Assembly: GCF_004923315.1 (NCBI RefSeq)
Contig: NZ_CP039642.1
Span: forward strand, 248,001-312,000
DNA length: 64,000 bases
DNA from: Azospirillum sp. TSA2s
GTDB lineage: Bacteria > Pseudomonadota > Alphaproteobacteria > Azospirillales > Azospirillaceae
Direction of reading: 5' to 3'
This document shows positions 41,231-51,421 of the stretch, piece by piece (position 1 is the stretch's first letter; the number at the start of each line of letters is the position of its first letter). A program made the position numbers and the translations under genes. A model generated the notes under the pieces. The model made no database searches, had not been told where the DNA came from, and saw nothing but the letters and a program-made list of their open reading frames with translations.

Positions 41231-42928
41231 TTACGACGCCCGCAGCGCCCCCAGGAACCCGTCCACCTCCTGCCGCATCCGACCGGCATCGCCGGTGACG
41301 GTGTCGACCGACCGCACCATGACGCTGCTCGCCTGTTCGGCGGACGCGGCGGCGGCGGTGACGGCGGCGATGTTGTCGGAAACCGTGCGGGTGCCGTCGG
41401 CGGCGTCCTGGATGTTGGCCGCGATCTCGCCCACCGCGGCGCTCTGCTGTTCGACCGCAGCGGCGACCTCGCCCGCAATCTCGTTCAGGCGGGCGATGGT
41501 GCGGGTGACGGCGCTGATGGTGTCGACCGCGGTGCCCGACGCGCTCTGGATTTCGGCGATGCGCGCCTGGATCTCGGCGGTCGCCTTGGCGGTCTGGCCG
41601 GCGAGCTGCTTGACCTCGCTCGCCACGACGGCGAAGCCCTTGCCGGCTTCTCCGGCGCGGGCCGCCTCGATGGTGGCGTTCAGCGCCAGCAGATTGGTCT
41701 GGCCGGCGATGCCGGAAATCATGTCCACCACCTTGCCGATCTCTTCTGCGGCTTCGGCGAGGCTGCCCATCACGGCGGTGCTGCGTTCGGCATCGCGGGT
41801 GGCGTCGGCGGCGATGCCGGCGGAATCGGCGACCAGTTGCGAGATGCCGGCGAAGCTGGCGGACAGTTCGGCGGTGGCGGCGGCGACGCTGTCGACATTG
41901 GCCGAGGCACGGCCGGCGGCCGACGACACCGCGTCGGAATGGCGCGCCGTCTCGGCTGCACCCTCCGCCATCGCGGTGGAGGCGGCGGCCATTTCGGCGG
42001 TGGAGGCGGACAGCGCCTCGACAAGGCGCTTCACCGTCGCCTCGAAGCCGTCGGCGAGCGTGCGCAGCTCGCGGCGGCGTTCCTCGGCGGCGGCGGTCTT
42101 CAGCCGCTCCTGCTCCTGCTGCAGGCGTTCGGTGTCGAGCATGGTGTCGCGGAAGACACGGGCGGCGGTGGCCATGCGGCCGATTTCGTCGCGGCGGCCC
42201 TCTTCGAAACTGGCGGTGAAATCGCGGGCGGCCAGCCGCTCCAGCGAACTGGCGACATCGAGGATCGGGCGGGAGATGCCGCGCACCAGCACGGCGCCGA
42301 AGCCGAGCGCCAGCAGCGTGCAGAGCGTCACCCCGCCCAGCACCATGCCGTGGGCACTGCTGTAGACCGCCGCGCCCTGGTCGGCCACTGCGCCGGCGTC
42401 GACCATCGTGCCCTCCACCAGCGCATCCAAAGCCTCCTGCACGCGGGCGAAGGCGACGGCACTGGGGCGCTTGAAGACGCTGACGGCGGACTGGGCATTG
42501 CCGTCGCGGGCCTGACTGCGCACCCGGTCGGCGGCGGATGCGTAGGCGGTCCAGGCCTCGTCGAACGCCGCCAGCCGCGCCGCACCCTCGCCGCCGGTGA
42601 AGCGGGATCCTGCTGCCTGACGGCGGGCCGTCACCTCGGCCACCGCGTCGGTCCAGCCCTTTTCGGCCTGGTTCACCTGCATCTCGTTGGTGGCGAGCGC
42701 ATAGGCGGCCTCGGCGATGCGATGGCCTTGCGCAGCGGAGGTCAGTTGACCGGCCAACTGGGTCGCCGGCAGCGATCGGCTGCGCATCGTCTCGGCGGCA
42801 TTGTTTAGGATTTCCAGCCGGCTGAGTGTGAACAGTCCGAAGGCGGCGGCCATCACCACGGTGCCGAGCACGGCGACGATGATCTTGGCGCGGATGGTGA
42901 GACGTCCAAATGCACGAATTTTAGCCAA
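41231..42928 (-). CDS. Methyl-accepting chemotaxis protein
   Basis: From a TTG start the product is 565 residues. It has a first membrane segment ([18 protein letters not shown]), a periplasmic helical sensor of about 170 residues, a second membrane segment ([20 protein letters not shown]), a HAMP linker ([19 protein letters not shown]) and a signalling domain with the hairpin tip [20 protein letters not shown] followed by [17 protein letters not shown]. It relays a ligand signal to CheA/CheW. The TTG at 42928 has GGAGGTG eight bases upstream; an ATG at 42967 has no comparable site. No CheB/CheR recruitment pentapeptide is seen at the C-terminus, and no che genes are nearby. Confidence 0.88.
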   Translation of the reverse strand: MAKIRAFGRLTIRAKIIVAVLGTVVMAAAFGLFTLSRLEILNNAAETMRSRSLPATQLAGQLTSAAQGHRIAEAAYALATNEMQVNQAEKGWTDAVAEVTARRQAAGSRFTGGEGAARLAAFDEAWTAYASAADRVRSQARDGNAQSAVSVFKRPSAVAFARVQEALDALVEGTMVDAGAVADQGAAVYSSAHGMVLGGVTLCTLLALGFGAVLVRGISRPILDVASSLERLAARDFTASFEEGRRDEIGRMATAARVFRDTMLDTERLQQEQERLKTAAAEERRRELRTLADGFEATVKRLVEALSASTAEMAAASTAMAEGAAETARHSDAVSSAAGRASANVDSVAAATAELSASFAGISQLVADSAGIAADATRDAERSTAVMGSLAEAAEEIGKVVDMISGIAGQTNLLALNATIEAARAGEAGKGFAVVASEVKQLAGQTAKATAEIQARIAEIQSASGTAVDTISAVTRTIARLNEIAGEVAAAVEQQSAAVGEIAANIQDAADGTRTVSDNIAAVTAAAASAEQASSVMVRSVDTVTGDAGRMRQEVDGFLGALRAS

Positions 42929-43102
42929 TTTGTCCGCACCTCCGCCAAGCTTCCGGCAAGACGTCATCCTGCCCGAAGGAATTATTCGACCCTCAATCTT
43001 ACTAATCCGAACGTTTAAAATTATCAACGCGGAAGGTGAGTGAAATGGTCGGAGATCGCGGAGAACCGGGCAATTGTCACGGCCCGGGTGGGGGTGGACC
43101 CC

Positions 43103-43146
43103 AAAACGAAACGGCCGCCGCACCCGGTTGGTGCGGCGGCCGTTTC
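43103..43146 (-). terminator. Intrinsic terminator after the DJ-1/PfpI gene
   Basis: GAAACGGCCGCCGCACC and GGTGCGGCGGCCGTTTC form a perfect 17-pair stem around CGGTT, and on the minus strand TTTT follows one base after it. It lies 22 bases beyond the stop of the DJ-1-like gene. Confidence 0.88.
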
Positions 43147-43167
43147 GGGACCGGCTGAGGATGGAGA

Positions 43168-43731
43168 TCAGGCGGCCTTGCGAACGGAACCCAGCTCGGT
43201 GAACAGCTTCACCACGGCTTCGACGAACTCGTTCAGCTGGTCCTGGCCCAGGGCCGAGACCGTGATGTCGTCGACGACCAGAGCCTCGTCGCTGATCCGG
43301 CCGCCGGCGGCGGTCAGGTCGGCGCGGTAGGCTTCCGGGGCGGCCAGCAGGCGGCCGCGCAGCTTGCCGGGAATCGCCAGCAGCTGGATGCCCTGGTCGA
43401 TGGCGGCGATCGGCTTGCCGGCATCCAGGAAGTGGCCGACGATGCGGCGGGTGTGGGCCGACTGCTGCAGCTTCGCCACGCTGCGCTCACCGCCCGGCAG
43501 CAGCAGCATGTCGAAGTCGGCGCCCAGCGCCTCGCTCAGATGCTTGTCCACCGGGAAGTAATGGCCCCAGGACTTGCCGTGCCAGCCGTTGACCAGACCC
43601 GTCTCGGTGGAGATGGTACGCAGCGTGGCGCCGGTCTTGATCAGGGCGCGTTGCGGCTCGGTCATCTCCGCTTCTTCGAAGCCGTTGGAGACGAGGATGG
43701 CGATGGACTTTCCTGCGAGCGATTGATCCAT
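43168..43731 (-). CDS. DJ-1/PfpI-like protein lacking the usual nucleophilic cysteine
   Basis: The 187-residue protein has the class I amidotransferase-like fold of the PfpI group: [17 protein letters not shown] with the conserved Glu, [17 protein letters not shown] and [21 protein letters not shown]. In PfpI/YhbO proteins the last motif is A-I-C-H-G, with Cys as nucleophile and His next to it; here they are Asp and Gln. The protein is thus unlikely to have the usual protease or glyoxalase chemistry. AAGGA precedes the ATG at 43731; an in-frame ATG at 43749 lacks such a site. It is a single-gene unit closed by a strong terminator. Confidence 0.87.
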   Translation of the reverse strand: MDQSLAGKSIAILVSNGFEEAEMTEPQRALIKTGATLRTISTETGLVNGWHGKSWGHYFPVDKHLSEALGADFDMLLLPGGERSVAKLQQSAHTRRIVGHFLDAGKPIAAIDQGIQLLAIPGKLRGRLLAAPEAYRADLTAAGGRISDEALVVDDITVSALGQDQLNEFVEAVVKLFTELGSVRKAA

Positions 43732-44186
43732 ACTGTCTTGTCCTTTCATCGTTTCACCAAAGAACGCCGGAGCATCTCCGATGGCATGTCGGCCAGGGGA
43801 AAACCCGCCGGGGCAAGTGGCGGTCGGGAAACGGTCATCGCCGCGCACGGGAATGCGCGGCGGCCAGTTCCGCCCGCCGGGAGCCCGAGGTCGGGTGCCG
43901 GCGTGTGGGACCTTTACGTCCCGGATCGGTTTGTTTTCAGCATGCGGACTTAATTGGTCCCGATGCGGTCCCAAGTCAACAAGGGATTCCGCGGCGCACC
44001 CAAGAGCGCGGCGGCCCGGAAACCGGCTCACACAGTGGATTTGGCCGCATTTTCCAGCCCAGTTCAAGACTTTCGGCCGAGCCGGCCCGTACCACCGGTT
44101 GATGCCATGCAGGGCTGCCATACCATGGAGGCGTGGCTTCACCGAGGGATTATCGCCGATGACCCTTGCCGGATCCGTTCGGGCAC
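43732..44186. other. Gap between the DJ-1-like gene and the aceA terminator
   Basis: About 450 bases hold the DJ-1-like gene promoter on the minus strand and nothing else I can support. Several open frames cross the region without ribosome sites or recognisable motifs, and their codon composition does not resemble neighbouring genes. A small RNA cannot be excluded. Confidence 0.45.
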
Positions 44187-44218
44187 AAAAAAGCGGCCGG
44201 GGGGAAGGCCCCCGGCCG
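44187..44218 (-). terminator. Intrinsic terminator after aceA
   Basis: CGGCCGGGGG and CCCCCGGCCG form a ten-pair stem with a five-base loop; on the minus strand TTTTTT follows one base later. It lies about 85 bases after the aceA stop codon. Confidence 0.88.
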
Positions 44219-44302
44219 TCGGCAAGTCAAAGCATCAGCCGTTCGAAAAGATCCAGCTCGCACACTGGATCACGGACCAATCCCGATGATCGGAACCTGC
44301 GA

Positions 44303-45580
<1,278 letters not shown>

Positions 45581-45902
45581 GGGTCAGGTTCCTTGTTGTC
45601 CGGTGCGCCCGGTTGATCGGGGCGGAACTGGGGTCTCGGGGCGGGCCTTTTGTCGGTCCCTGCGGCTGTTGTGCAGCGGCGTTTCCTCCCGCCGGTTTCA
45701 TCTGCACTTTTCCGTCTTCGGGGCCGCTTGCGCTTTACAGCGCGGCCGTGAACCAAGACTTAAACCTGCCTTGAGTGCGTTGCAATAAGCCCTTGTTTGT
45801 AAAAAGGTCCGTTTGTAAACTGCCGTCTTCACAATCCTGTAAATCCGTAAATCTTGTAAAGCCAGAGAACTGGAATCCAGAGAACTGGTTGGGGGGCTGA
45901 TC
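45581..45902. promoter_or_regulatory. aceA/regulator divergent promoter region
   Basis: The region next to the regulator contains TTTGTAAA at 45796-45803 and 45812-45819 (16 bases apart) and NNTGTAAA at 45838-45843 and 45855-45860. CGTAAA is at 45846, and the 12-base near-palindrome CCAGAGAACTGG occurs twice, at 45862-45873 and 45877-45888. TTTGTAAA is one base from the TTTGCAAA core known for RamB/PccR-type regulators. The aceA-proximal half (45581-45780) has no repeat that I can see. Confidence 0.6.
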
Positions 45903-47354
45903 GTGGCGACCATGGAAAAGAAGGCGATGCTGGGTCCGAAGGTCCGCCGCCTGCGCCGCGACCATGCCCTGACCCAGGCGCAGATGGCCGAACAGCTGGG
46001 CATCTCCCCCAGCTATCTGAACCTGATCGAGCACAACCAGCGCCCGGTGACGGTGCCGCTGCTGCTGAAGCTGGGCCAGCAGTTCGGCGTCGATCTGCAG
46101 GCCTTCGCCGAGGATGAGGAAAGCCGGCTGGTGGCGGGCCTGCGCGAGGTGTTCGCCGACCCGCTGTTCGACGGCTCCGACATCAAGAACCAGGACTTTC
46201 GCGAACTGGCGGCGGTGGCGCCGACGCTGGGCCAGGCGGTGGTGGCGCTCTATCGCGGCTTCCGCGGGGCGCGTGACGATCTGCAGGCGCTGGCGGAGCG
46301 GGTGGCCGACCGCGAGAAGCTGCATCTGGTGCAGGCCACCGGCTTCCCGCAGGACGAGGTGCGCGACCTGTTCCAGGCCCATTCCAACCATTTCCCGGAG
46401 CTGGAGGCGGCGGCGGAAAGCCTGTGGCAGGACGGCAAGCTGGAGCGCGGCGACCTCTATCGCGGGCTGGTCGACTGGCTGAACACCCAGCACAGCGTCC
46501 GCGTCCGCCTGCTGCCGTCGGAGGTGATGGGCTATGCCGTGCGCCGCTTCGACCGCCACAGCCGGCGCATCCTGCTGTCGGAGATGCTGGCGCCGTCGGG
46601 CCGCACCTTCCAGCTGGCCTGCCAGATCGCGCTGCTGCGTCACCGTGATCTGCTGAACGGCATCGTCGACGCCGCCAACCTGTCGGACGACGAGGCGCGG
46701 CGGCTGACCCGCATCGGATTGGCCAACTACTTCGCCGCGGCGGTGCTGATGCCCTACGACCGCTTCCACGAGGCGGCGACCCAGCTGCGCTATGACATCG
46801 AGATCCTGCGGCGGCGCTTCGATGCGTCGTTCGAGCAGGTCTGCCACCGGCTGACCACGCTGCACCGGTCGGGGGCCAAGGGCGTGCCCTTCTTCTTCAT
46901 GCGGGTGGACAGCGCCGGCAACGTGTCGAAACGCTTTTCCGGCGCCGGTTTCCACTTCGCCCGTTTCGGCGGCGGTTGCCCGCGCTGGATCGTCTATGAA
47001 GCCTTCCGCACGCCGGGCAAGATCCACAGCCAGATGGCGGAGATGCCGGACGGCACCGCGTACTTCTCCATCGCCCGCACGGTGGTGAAGGCCGGCGGCG
47101 GCCACCGCAGCCCGCCGCAGCAATTCGCCGTCGCGCTGGGGTGCGATGTCCAGCATGCGGCTCAGGTCACCTATGCGGACGGGTTCGACCTGTCCAACAC
47201 CGACGCGGCGACGCCGATCGGCGTGAATTGCCGGCTCTGCCCGCGGCTGGATTGTTCGCAGCGGGCGTTTCCGCCGCTGAATCATCGGCTTATCGTCGAT
47301 GAGAACCTGCGCGGCCTCTCCCCCTACCTGTTCGCGCCGCCCAGTGCGGAATAG
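45903..47354 (+). CDS. Short-chain fatty acyl-CoA responsive regulator (ScfR family; RamB/PccR/MccR type)
   Basis: The 483-residue protein has an N-terminal Xre helix-turn-helix (LGPKVRRLRRDHALTQAQMAEQLGISPSYL, first half), an IrrE/DUF955-like central region and a C-terminal Cys-containing domain ending with INCRLCPRLDCSQRAFPPL-like sequence (VNCRLCPRLDC). This is the ScfR layout. Members of the family sense acyl-CoA and control acetate, propionate or glyoxylate-shunt genes; RamB acts on aceA in Corynebacterium. Its divergent position to aceA strongly suggests the same target here. The GTG at 45903 follows GGGGGG; an ATG nine bases later is also possible. Confidence 0.9.
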   Translation: MATMEKKAMLGPKVRRLRRDHALTQAQMAEQLGISPSYLNLIEHNQRPVTVPLLLKLGQQFGVDLQAFAEDEESRLVAGLREVFADPLFDGSDIKNQDFRELAAVAPTLGQAVVALYRGFRGARDDLQALAERVADREKLHLVQATGFPQDEVRDLFQAHSNHFPELEAAAESLWQDGKLERGDLYRGLVDWLNTQHSVRVRLLPSEVMGYAVRRFDRHSRRILLSEMLAPSGRTFQLACQIALLRHRDLLNGIVDAANLSDDEARRLTRIGLANYFAAAVLMPYDRFHEAATQLRYDIEILRRRFDASFEQVCHRLTTLHRSGAKGVPFFFMRVDSAGNVSKRFSGAGFHFARFGGGCPRWIVYEAFRTPGKIHSQMAEMPDGTAYFSIARTVVKAGGGHRSPPQQFAVALGCDVQHAAQVTYADGFDLSNTDAATPIGVNCRLCPRLDCSQRAFPPLNHRLIVDENLRGLSPYLFAPPSAE

Positions 47355-47363
47355 CAGGCGAAT

Positions 47364-47377
47364 TGACCGGGATCAAT
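47364..47377. promoter_or_regulatory. FixK/FNR-like box upstream of fpr
   Basis: TTGACCGGGATCAA matches TTGAT-N4-ATCAA except for one base in the left arm. It lies directly after the ScfR-type gene and 234 bases before the fpr start, so it could act in an fpr promoter with a long leader. Support is motif-only. Confidence 0.35.
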
Positions 47378-47610
47378 GTTGTACGGCGTCGTTTGTGTTG
47401 TTTGCCGGAAAGCCCGTCATTCGACTGGTAGAAATCCGTGGCCTTTGACCGGGTTTGTTGATAGGTTTCGGCCGTTGCGTCGCGGCAGCTCCGCTCGCGT
47501 CCTCGCGCACCGGCCACCTGAACGCAGCGTCCCGGACTTTGGTATTGAACACCGCCAACCGAGCTTGGCCTCGACGGGTTTTGGAACGCCCCCCATTCTG
47601 GAACGCCCAA

Positions 47611-48384
47611 ATGAGCAACTTGATCAAAGAGCGCGTGCTGACCGTTCACCACTGGACCGACACGCTGTTCAGCTTCACCACCACGCGCGATCCGTCCTTC
47701 CGCTTCCTGCCGGGGCAGTTCACCATGATCGGGCTGGAGGTCGAAGGCCGGCCCCTGCTGCGCGCCTACAGCCTGGTCAGCGCGCATTACGAGGAGACGC
47801 TGGAGTTCTTCAGCATCAAGGTGCAGGACGGCCCGCTGACCTCGCGTCTGCAGCACCTGAAGGAGGGCGACACGCTGCTGGTGAACCGCAAGGCGACTGG
47901 CACGCTGATCACCGACAACCTGCTTCCCGGGCGGAACCTGTATCTGCTGAGCACCGGCACCGGCCTGGCGCCGTTCCTCAGCATCATCAAGGACCCGGAG
48001 ATGTACGAGAAGTTCGACCGGGTGATCCTGACCCACGGCACCCGCACCGTGGCGGAGTTGGCCTATGACGACCTGATCCACCACAGCCTGCCGGAGAACG
48101 AGTTCTTCGGCGAGCAGGTGAAGGAAAAGCTCCTCTATTACCCGACCGTGACGCGCGAGCCCTTCCGCAACCAGGGCCGCCTGACCACGCTGATGGAAAC
48201 CGGCAAGCTGTTCACCGACCTGGGCCTGCCGGAGCTGGACGCCGAGAAGGACCGCGTGATGATCTGCGGCAGCCCGGCGATGCTGGCCGAGACCACCGCG
48301 ATGATGGAAAAGCGCGGCTTCGTCATGGGCACCAACGGCGAGCCGGGCGGGTTCGTCATCGAGAAGGCGTTCGTGGAGCGGTGA
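47611..48384 (+). CDS. fpr: Ferredoxin--NADP(+) reductase
   Basis: The 257-residue flavoprotein has the FAD motif RAYSLVSAHYEETLEFFSIK, the pyrophosphate loop LLSTGTGLAPFLSII and ILTHGTRTVAELAYDD. The C-terminal MICGSPAMLAETTAMM and GEPGGFVIEKAFVER end with the aromatic-free tail typical of bacterial subclass I FPRs. It exchanges electrons between NADPH and ferredoxin or flavodoxin, for oxidative-stress repair or, in diazotrophs, nitrogenase support. The frame is open to 47455, but the ATG at 47611 begins the conserved N-terminus. The Shine-Dalgarno is weak. The gene stands alone. Confidence 0.93.
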   Translation: MSNLIKERVLTVHHWTDTLFSFTTTRDPSFRFLPGQFTMIGLEVEGRPLLRAYSLVSAHYEETLEFFSIKVQDGPLTSRLQHLKEGDTLLVNRKATGTLITDNLLPGRNLYLLSTGTGLAPFLSIIKDPEMYEKFDRVILTHGTRTVAELAYDDLIHHSLPENEFFGEQVKEKLLYYPTVTREPFRNQGRLTTLMETGKLFTDLGLPELDAEKDRVMICGSPAMLAETTAMMEKRGFVMGTNGEPGGFVIEKAFVER

Positions 48385-48408
48385 GGAGGGTGGGTGTCGG
48401 CTTCGATG

Positions 48409-48572
48409 CCCCCACCCTAACCCTCCCCCGCTGGGCGGGGGAGGGGACAAGTGCTTGTTCGGGAGAGCGGCGGCAGTCCCTCCCCCGCCCAGCTCTCGCA
48501 CAAAGCTTCGCTTTGTGCTGACGCGGCAGGCGGACCGCAGGTCCGCTGAGAGCGGGGGAGGTTAGGTGGGGG
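48409..48572. repeat. Family B palindrome, copy B3, with nested module
   Basis: CCCCCACCCTAACCCTCCCCCGC on the left and GCGGGGGAGGTTAGGTGGGGG on the right pair with a few gaps. The interior segment GTGCTTGTTCGGGAGAGCGGCGGCAG is nearly identical to copy B2. Here the nested module (48493-48552) splits the right arm, whereas in B2 it splits the left arm. It lies downstream of fpr. Confidence 0.88.
48493..48552. repeat. Nested two-hairpin module (copy 3, inside family B)
   Basis: CTCTC and GAGAG bound CACAAAGCTTCGCTTTGTG and GGCGGACCGCAGGTCCGC, joined by CTGACGCGGCA. It differs from copy 1 at 10838 by a handful of bases, several of them paired changes that keep the stems, and has the same orientation. 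Confidence 0.85.
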
Positions 48573-48800
48573 TCTAACTTACTCCATAAAGTCACTCCCC
48601 CGCCGGAATAAACTCCCCCTCCCGCCGGTTTACCATTCCGTGACGAAGGCACGTCACTCAATCCTTGACCGACTGGGCGCGCCTCCTCCGGGGGGCGCGC
48701 CCATTTTCCGTCCGGGGCCGGTGAATAAAATCGCCGTCCGGCCTGTTGGTGCGACGGTCACCGTTCAAACCGTCAAGCCTTTGGTGTAGACATCCCGCCC
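48573..48800. other. Gap between repeat B3 and the GH17 gene
   Basis: The first 100 bases hold no gene. An isolated terminator-like hairpin at 48675-48707 follows, and the promoter of the GH17 gene should lie in the remaining 95 bases. No obvious sigma-70 boxes were found. Confidence 0.45.
48675..48707 (+). terminator. Terminator-like hairpin without a directly preceding gene
   Basis: GGGCGCGCC and GGCGCGCCC form a nine-pair stem around a GC-rich loop, followed by ATTTT. The nearest upstream gene on this strand, fpr, ends almost 300 bases earlier, beyond repeat B3. It may end the fpr transcript after the repeat or a short untranslated RNA. Confidence 0.6.
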
Positions 48801-50582
48801 ATGCGCCTGATCCTCATCCTCGCCGCGATGATCGTCGCCGGCCTCGCGAATCTCGCCGTCTGGTCCCTGCCGAACCGCCCGGTGCCGCTCGACCCGCCGC
48901 CGGGGGGCAAGCTGCGCAGCGTGTCCTTCGCGCCCTTCCGCGACGGGCAGAGCCCGCTGACCGGCGTCCTGCCCTCCACCGCCCAGATCGAGGAGGACAT
49001 CGTCGCCCTCGCTCCGCAGGTGGCGGGCATCCGCACCTACACCTCGCTGGAAGGCTTGCAGGTGGTGCCGGAACTGGCGCGCAAGCATGGCATGCAGGTC
49101 ACCATGGGGGCGTGGCTGTCCTCGCGGACCGACAAGAACGAGGCGGAGATCGCCTCGCTGATCGACCTCGCCAACCGCTATCCCGACGTCATCACCCGCG
49201 TCATCGTCGGCAACGAGGTGCTGCTGCGCCGCGAGCTGACGCCGGAGCAGGTCGCCGGCTACATCGACCGCGTCAAGGCGGCGGTGAAGCAGCCGGTGTC
49301 CTATGCCGACGTCTGGGAATGGTGGCTGAAATACCCGCAGATCGCGGACCATGTCGATTACCTGACCATCCATCTGCTGCCCTATTGGGAGGACGTGCCG
49401 GCCGGCGTGGAGGGCGCCACCGAGCGCATCCGCCAGAGCTACCGCACCATCGCCCACCGTTTCCCCGGCAAGCCGATCCTGGTCGGCGAGACCGGCTGGC
49501 CGACGCAAGGCCGCTCGCGCGGGGCCGCCGTGCCGGGGCTGGTCAACAAGGCGAAGTTCGTCAACGCCTTCGTCCGCATGGCCGAGCAGGAGGGCTTTGA
49601 TTACAACGTGATCGAGGCCTTCGACCAGGAATGGAAGGCGAAGCTTGAGGGCACCGTCGGCGGCCATTGGGGCCTGTACAACGCCGACCGCACGCCGAAA
49701 TTCTCCCTGGCCGGGCCGGTGGTCGGCAATGTCGCGTGGCCCTGGCTGTTCGCGGCGTCCAGCGGGCTGGCGCTGGTGCTGCTGGGCGGGCTGGCGCTGC
49801 TGCGCCGCCATCTGCCGGGCACCGGCTGGGTGGCTCTGATCCTGCTGGCGCAGGCGCTGTCGACCCTCTATGTCCGTGCCGCCTTCGTGGCGGAGCATGG
49901 CAAGCATTACTGGCAGGACACCACGCTGGCCGTGGTCATGCTGGCGCTGACCGCCGCGCTGGCGCTGGCGGTGTTGCTGACCGCCCACCGCACGTTGGCG
50001 AGCGGCGGTCTGGCGCGCGAGCCGCTGGTCGGCCTGCGCCACGCCCGCCCGGCCCTGACCCGCACCGAGCGGGTGGGGCGGTGGAGCGCCATCGCGCTCG
50101 GCGTCGCCGCGCTGGTCTGGTCGCTGCTGATCGTCTTCGACGGCCGTTACCGTGACTTCCCCAACCCGTACCTGCTGATCCCGGCGGTGGCGCTGCCGGC
50201 GCTGGGGCTGATCCGCGCCGCCCGCCGACCGGTCGGGACGGAGACGCGCAACGCGCTGGGCATCGCCAGCCTGTTCCGCCCGGCGGTCCCCGCCGCAGAT
50301 GGCGAACCGCGGGGCCTGTGCGGCGCCGTCCGTCGCCTGCCGGTCGAGTCGGCCCTGGGCTTCGCCTTGCTGCTGGGGGCGCTGCTGACGGTGCTGGCGG
50401 AGGGCTTCGTGCCGCTGGAATCGCTGATCTACGGTCAGTTGCCCTTCATGGAGGCGCTGCACGAGGTCGATTGGACGCGGCCGAACTGGGAGGCGCTGGG
50501 CTGGGCCGCCCTGCAGGTCCTGCTGGCTCTGCCCTTCCTGGCCGGGGTGTGGAGCGCCCGGCGTCCGCTGCGGCGGATTTGA
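48801..50582 (+). CDS. Membrane-anchored GH17 beta-glucan enzyme (NdvC-like)
   Basis: The 593-residue protein starts with a signal-anchor (LILILAAMIVAGLANLAVW). A GH17 domain (about residues 35-310) has the acid/base Glu in VGNEVLLR (Glu139) and the nucleophile Glu in VGETGWPT (Glu230). About eight membrane segments follow (from residue 315 to the end). GH17 domains cleave or transfer beta-1,3-glucans. A GH17 domain joined to a membrane part resembles Bradyrhizobium NdvC, which is needed for beta-1,6 linkages in cyclic beta-glucan. Synthesis or remodelling of a periplasmic glucan is therefore likelier than digestion. No NdvB-type synthase is nearby. Confidence 0.83.
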   Translation: MRLILILAAMIVAGLANLAVWSLPNRPVPLDPPPGGKLRSVSFAPFRDGQSPLTGVLPSTAQIEEDIVALAPQVAGIRTYTSLEGLQVVPELARKHGMQVTMGAWLSSRTDKNEAEIASLIDLANRYPDVITRVIVGNEVLLRRELTPEQVAGYIDRVKAAVKQPVSYADVWEWWLKYPQIADHVDYLTIHLLPYWEDVPAGVEGATERIRQSYRTIAHRFPGKPILVGETGWPTQGRSRGAAVPGLVNKAKFVNAFVRMAEQEGFDYNVIEAFDQEWKAKLEGTVGGHWGLYNADRTPKFSLAGPVVGNVAWPWLFAASSGLALVLLGGLALLRRHLPGTGWVALILLAQALSTLYVRAAFVAEHGKHYWQDTTLAVVMLALTAALALAVLLTAHRTLASGGLAREPLVGLRHARPALTRTERVGRWSAIALGVAALVWSLLIVFDGRYRDFPNPYLLIPAVALPALGLIRAARRPVGTETRNALGIASLFRPAVPAADGEPRGLCGAVRRLPVESALGFALLLGALLTVLAEGFVPLESLIYGQLPFMEALHEVDWTRPNWEALGWAALQVLLALPFLAGVWSARRPLRRI

Positions 50583-50671
50583 CGCCAAGCGGCCGCCAGC
50601 GGGGCTATTGCGCCGGCCGCCGCGCTGTGGATTGATGGACGGGTTCCTGGCACTACCCGGAGACCCGTCCG

Positions 50672-51298
50672 ATGTCCCCCGATCTGTGGCTCGCCTTTGC
50701 CGCCGCCTCCGCCATCATGCTGATGATCCCCGGCCCGACGGTGCTGATCGTCGTGTCCTACGCGTTGGGCCATGGGCGGGAATCGGCGATGGCGACGGTG
50801 GCGGGGGTGGCGCTGGGCGATTTCACCGCCATGACCGCCTCCATGCTGGGACTGGGGGTGTTGCTGTCGACCTCGGCGGCACTGTTCACCGTGCTGAAAT
50901 GGGTTGGCGCCGCCTATCTGGTCTATCTCGGCATCAAGCTGTGGCGGGCGCCGGTCAAGGGGGTGGAGACGGTGGCCGACGAGTCGGCGGTACGGCCCTG
51001 GCGCATGATGCTGCACACCTATGCCGTCACCGCGCTGAACCCCAAGAGCATCGTCTTCTTCGTCGCCTTCCTGCCGCAGTTCCTCGACACCGGCCGGCCA
51101 CTGGCCGGGCAGATGGTGGTGATGGAGGCGACCTTCCTGGTGCTGGCGACGCTGAACGCCGCCGGCTATGCCCTGCTGGCTTCGGCGGCGCGGCGCGCGG
51201 TGCGGAGGCCGTCGGTGCAGCGGGCGGTCAACCGGGTCGGCGGGTCGCTGCTGATGGGAGCCGGGCTGCTGACCGTCGCCTGGAAGCGGACGGCCTGA
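50672..51298 (+). CDS. LysE/RhtB family amino-acid exporter
   Basis: The 208-residue product has the LysE/RhtB pattern of six hydrophobic segments: an N-terminal MLMIPGPTVLIVVSYALGHG with the conserved Pro-Gly-Pro, then LKWVGAAYLVYLGIKLWRAP, and VTALNPKSIVFFVAFLPQFL. The family exports amino acids such as homoserine, threonine or lysine; the substrate here is unknown. It begins 90 bases after the GH17 gene with its own weak ribosome site and is probably independent. Confidence 0.9.
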   Translation: MSPDLWLAFAAASAIMLMIPGPTVLIVVSYALGHGRESAMATVAGVALGDFTAMTASMLGLGVLLSTSAALFTVLKWVGAAYLVYLGIKLWRAPVKGVETVADESAVRPWRMMLHTYAVTALNPKSIVFFVAFLPQFLDTGRPLAGQMVVMEATFLVLATLNAAGYALLASAARRAVRRPSVQRAVNRVGGSLLMGAGLLTVAWKRTA

Positions 51299-51421
51299 CG
51301 CCGACGCCGGTTTGTTGACAGATCGTGATGGCTTCATCGAAAATTGCCGGCGCATCGGGGGATGCACGCGCCGGTAAATTTTCGGGATGCCGGCCGGGCG
51401 AATCGAACCGCGGGGGCGGTG

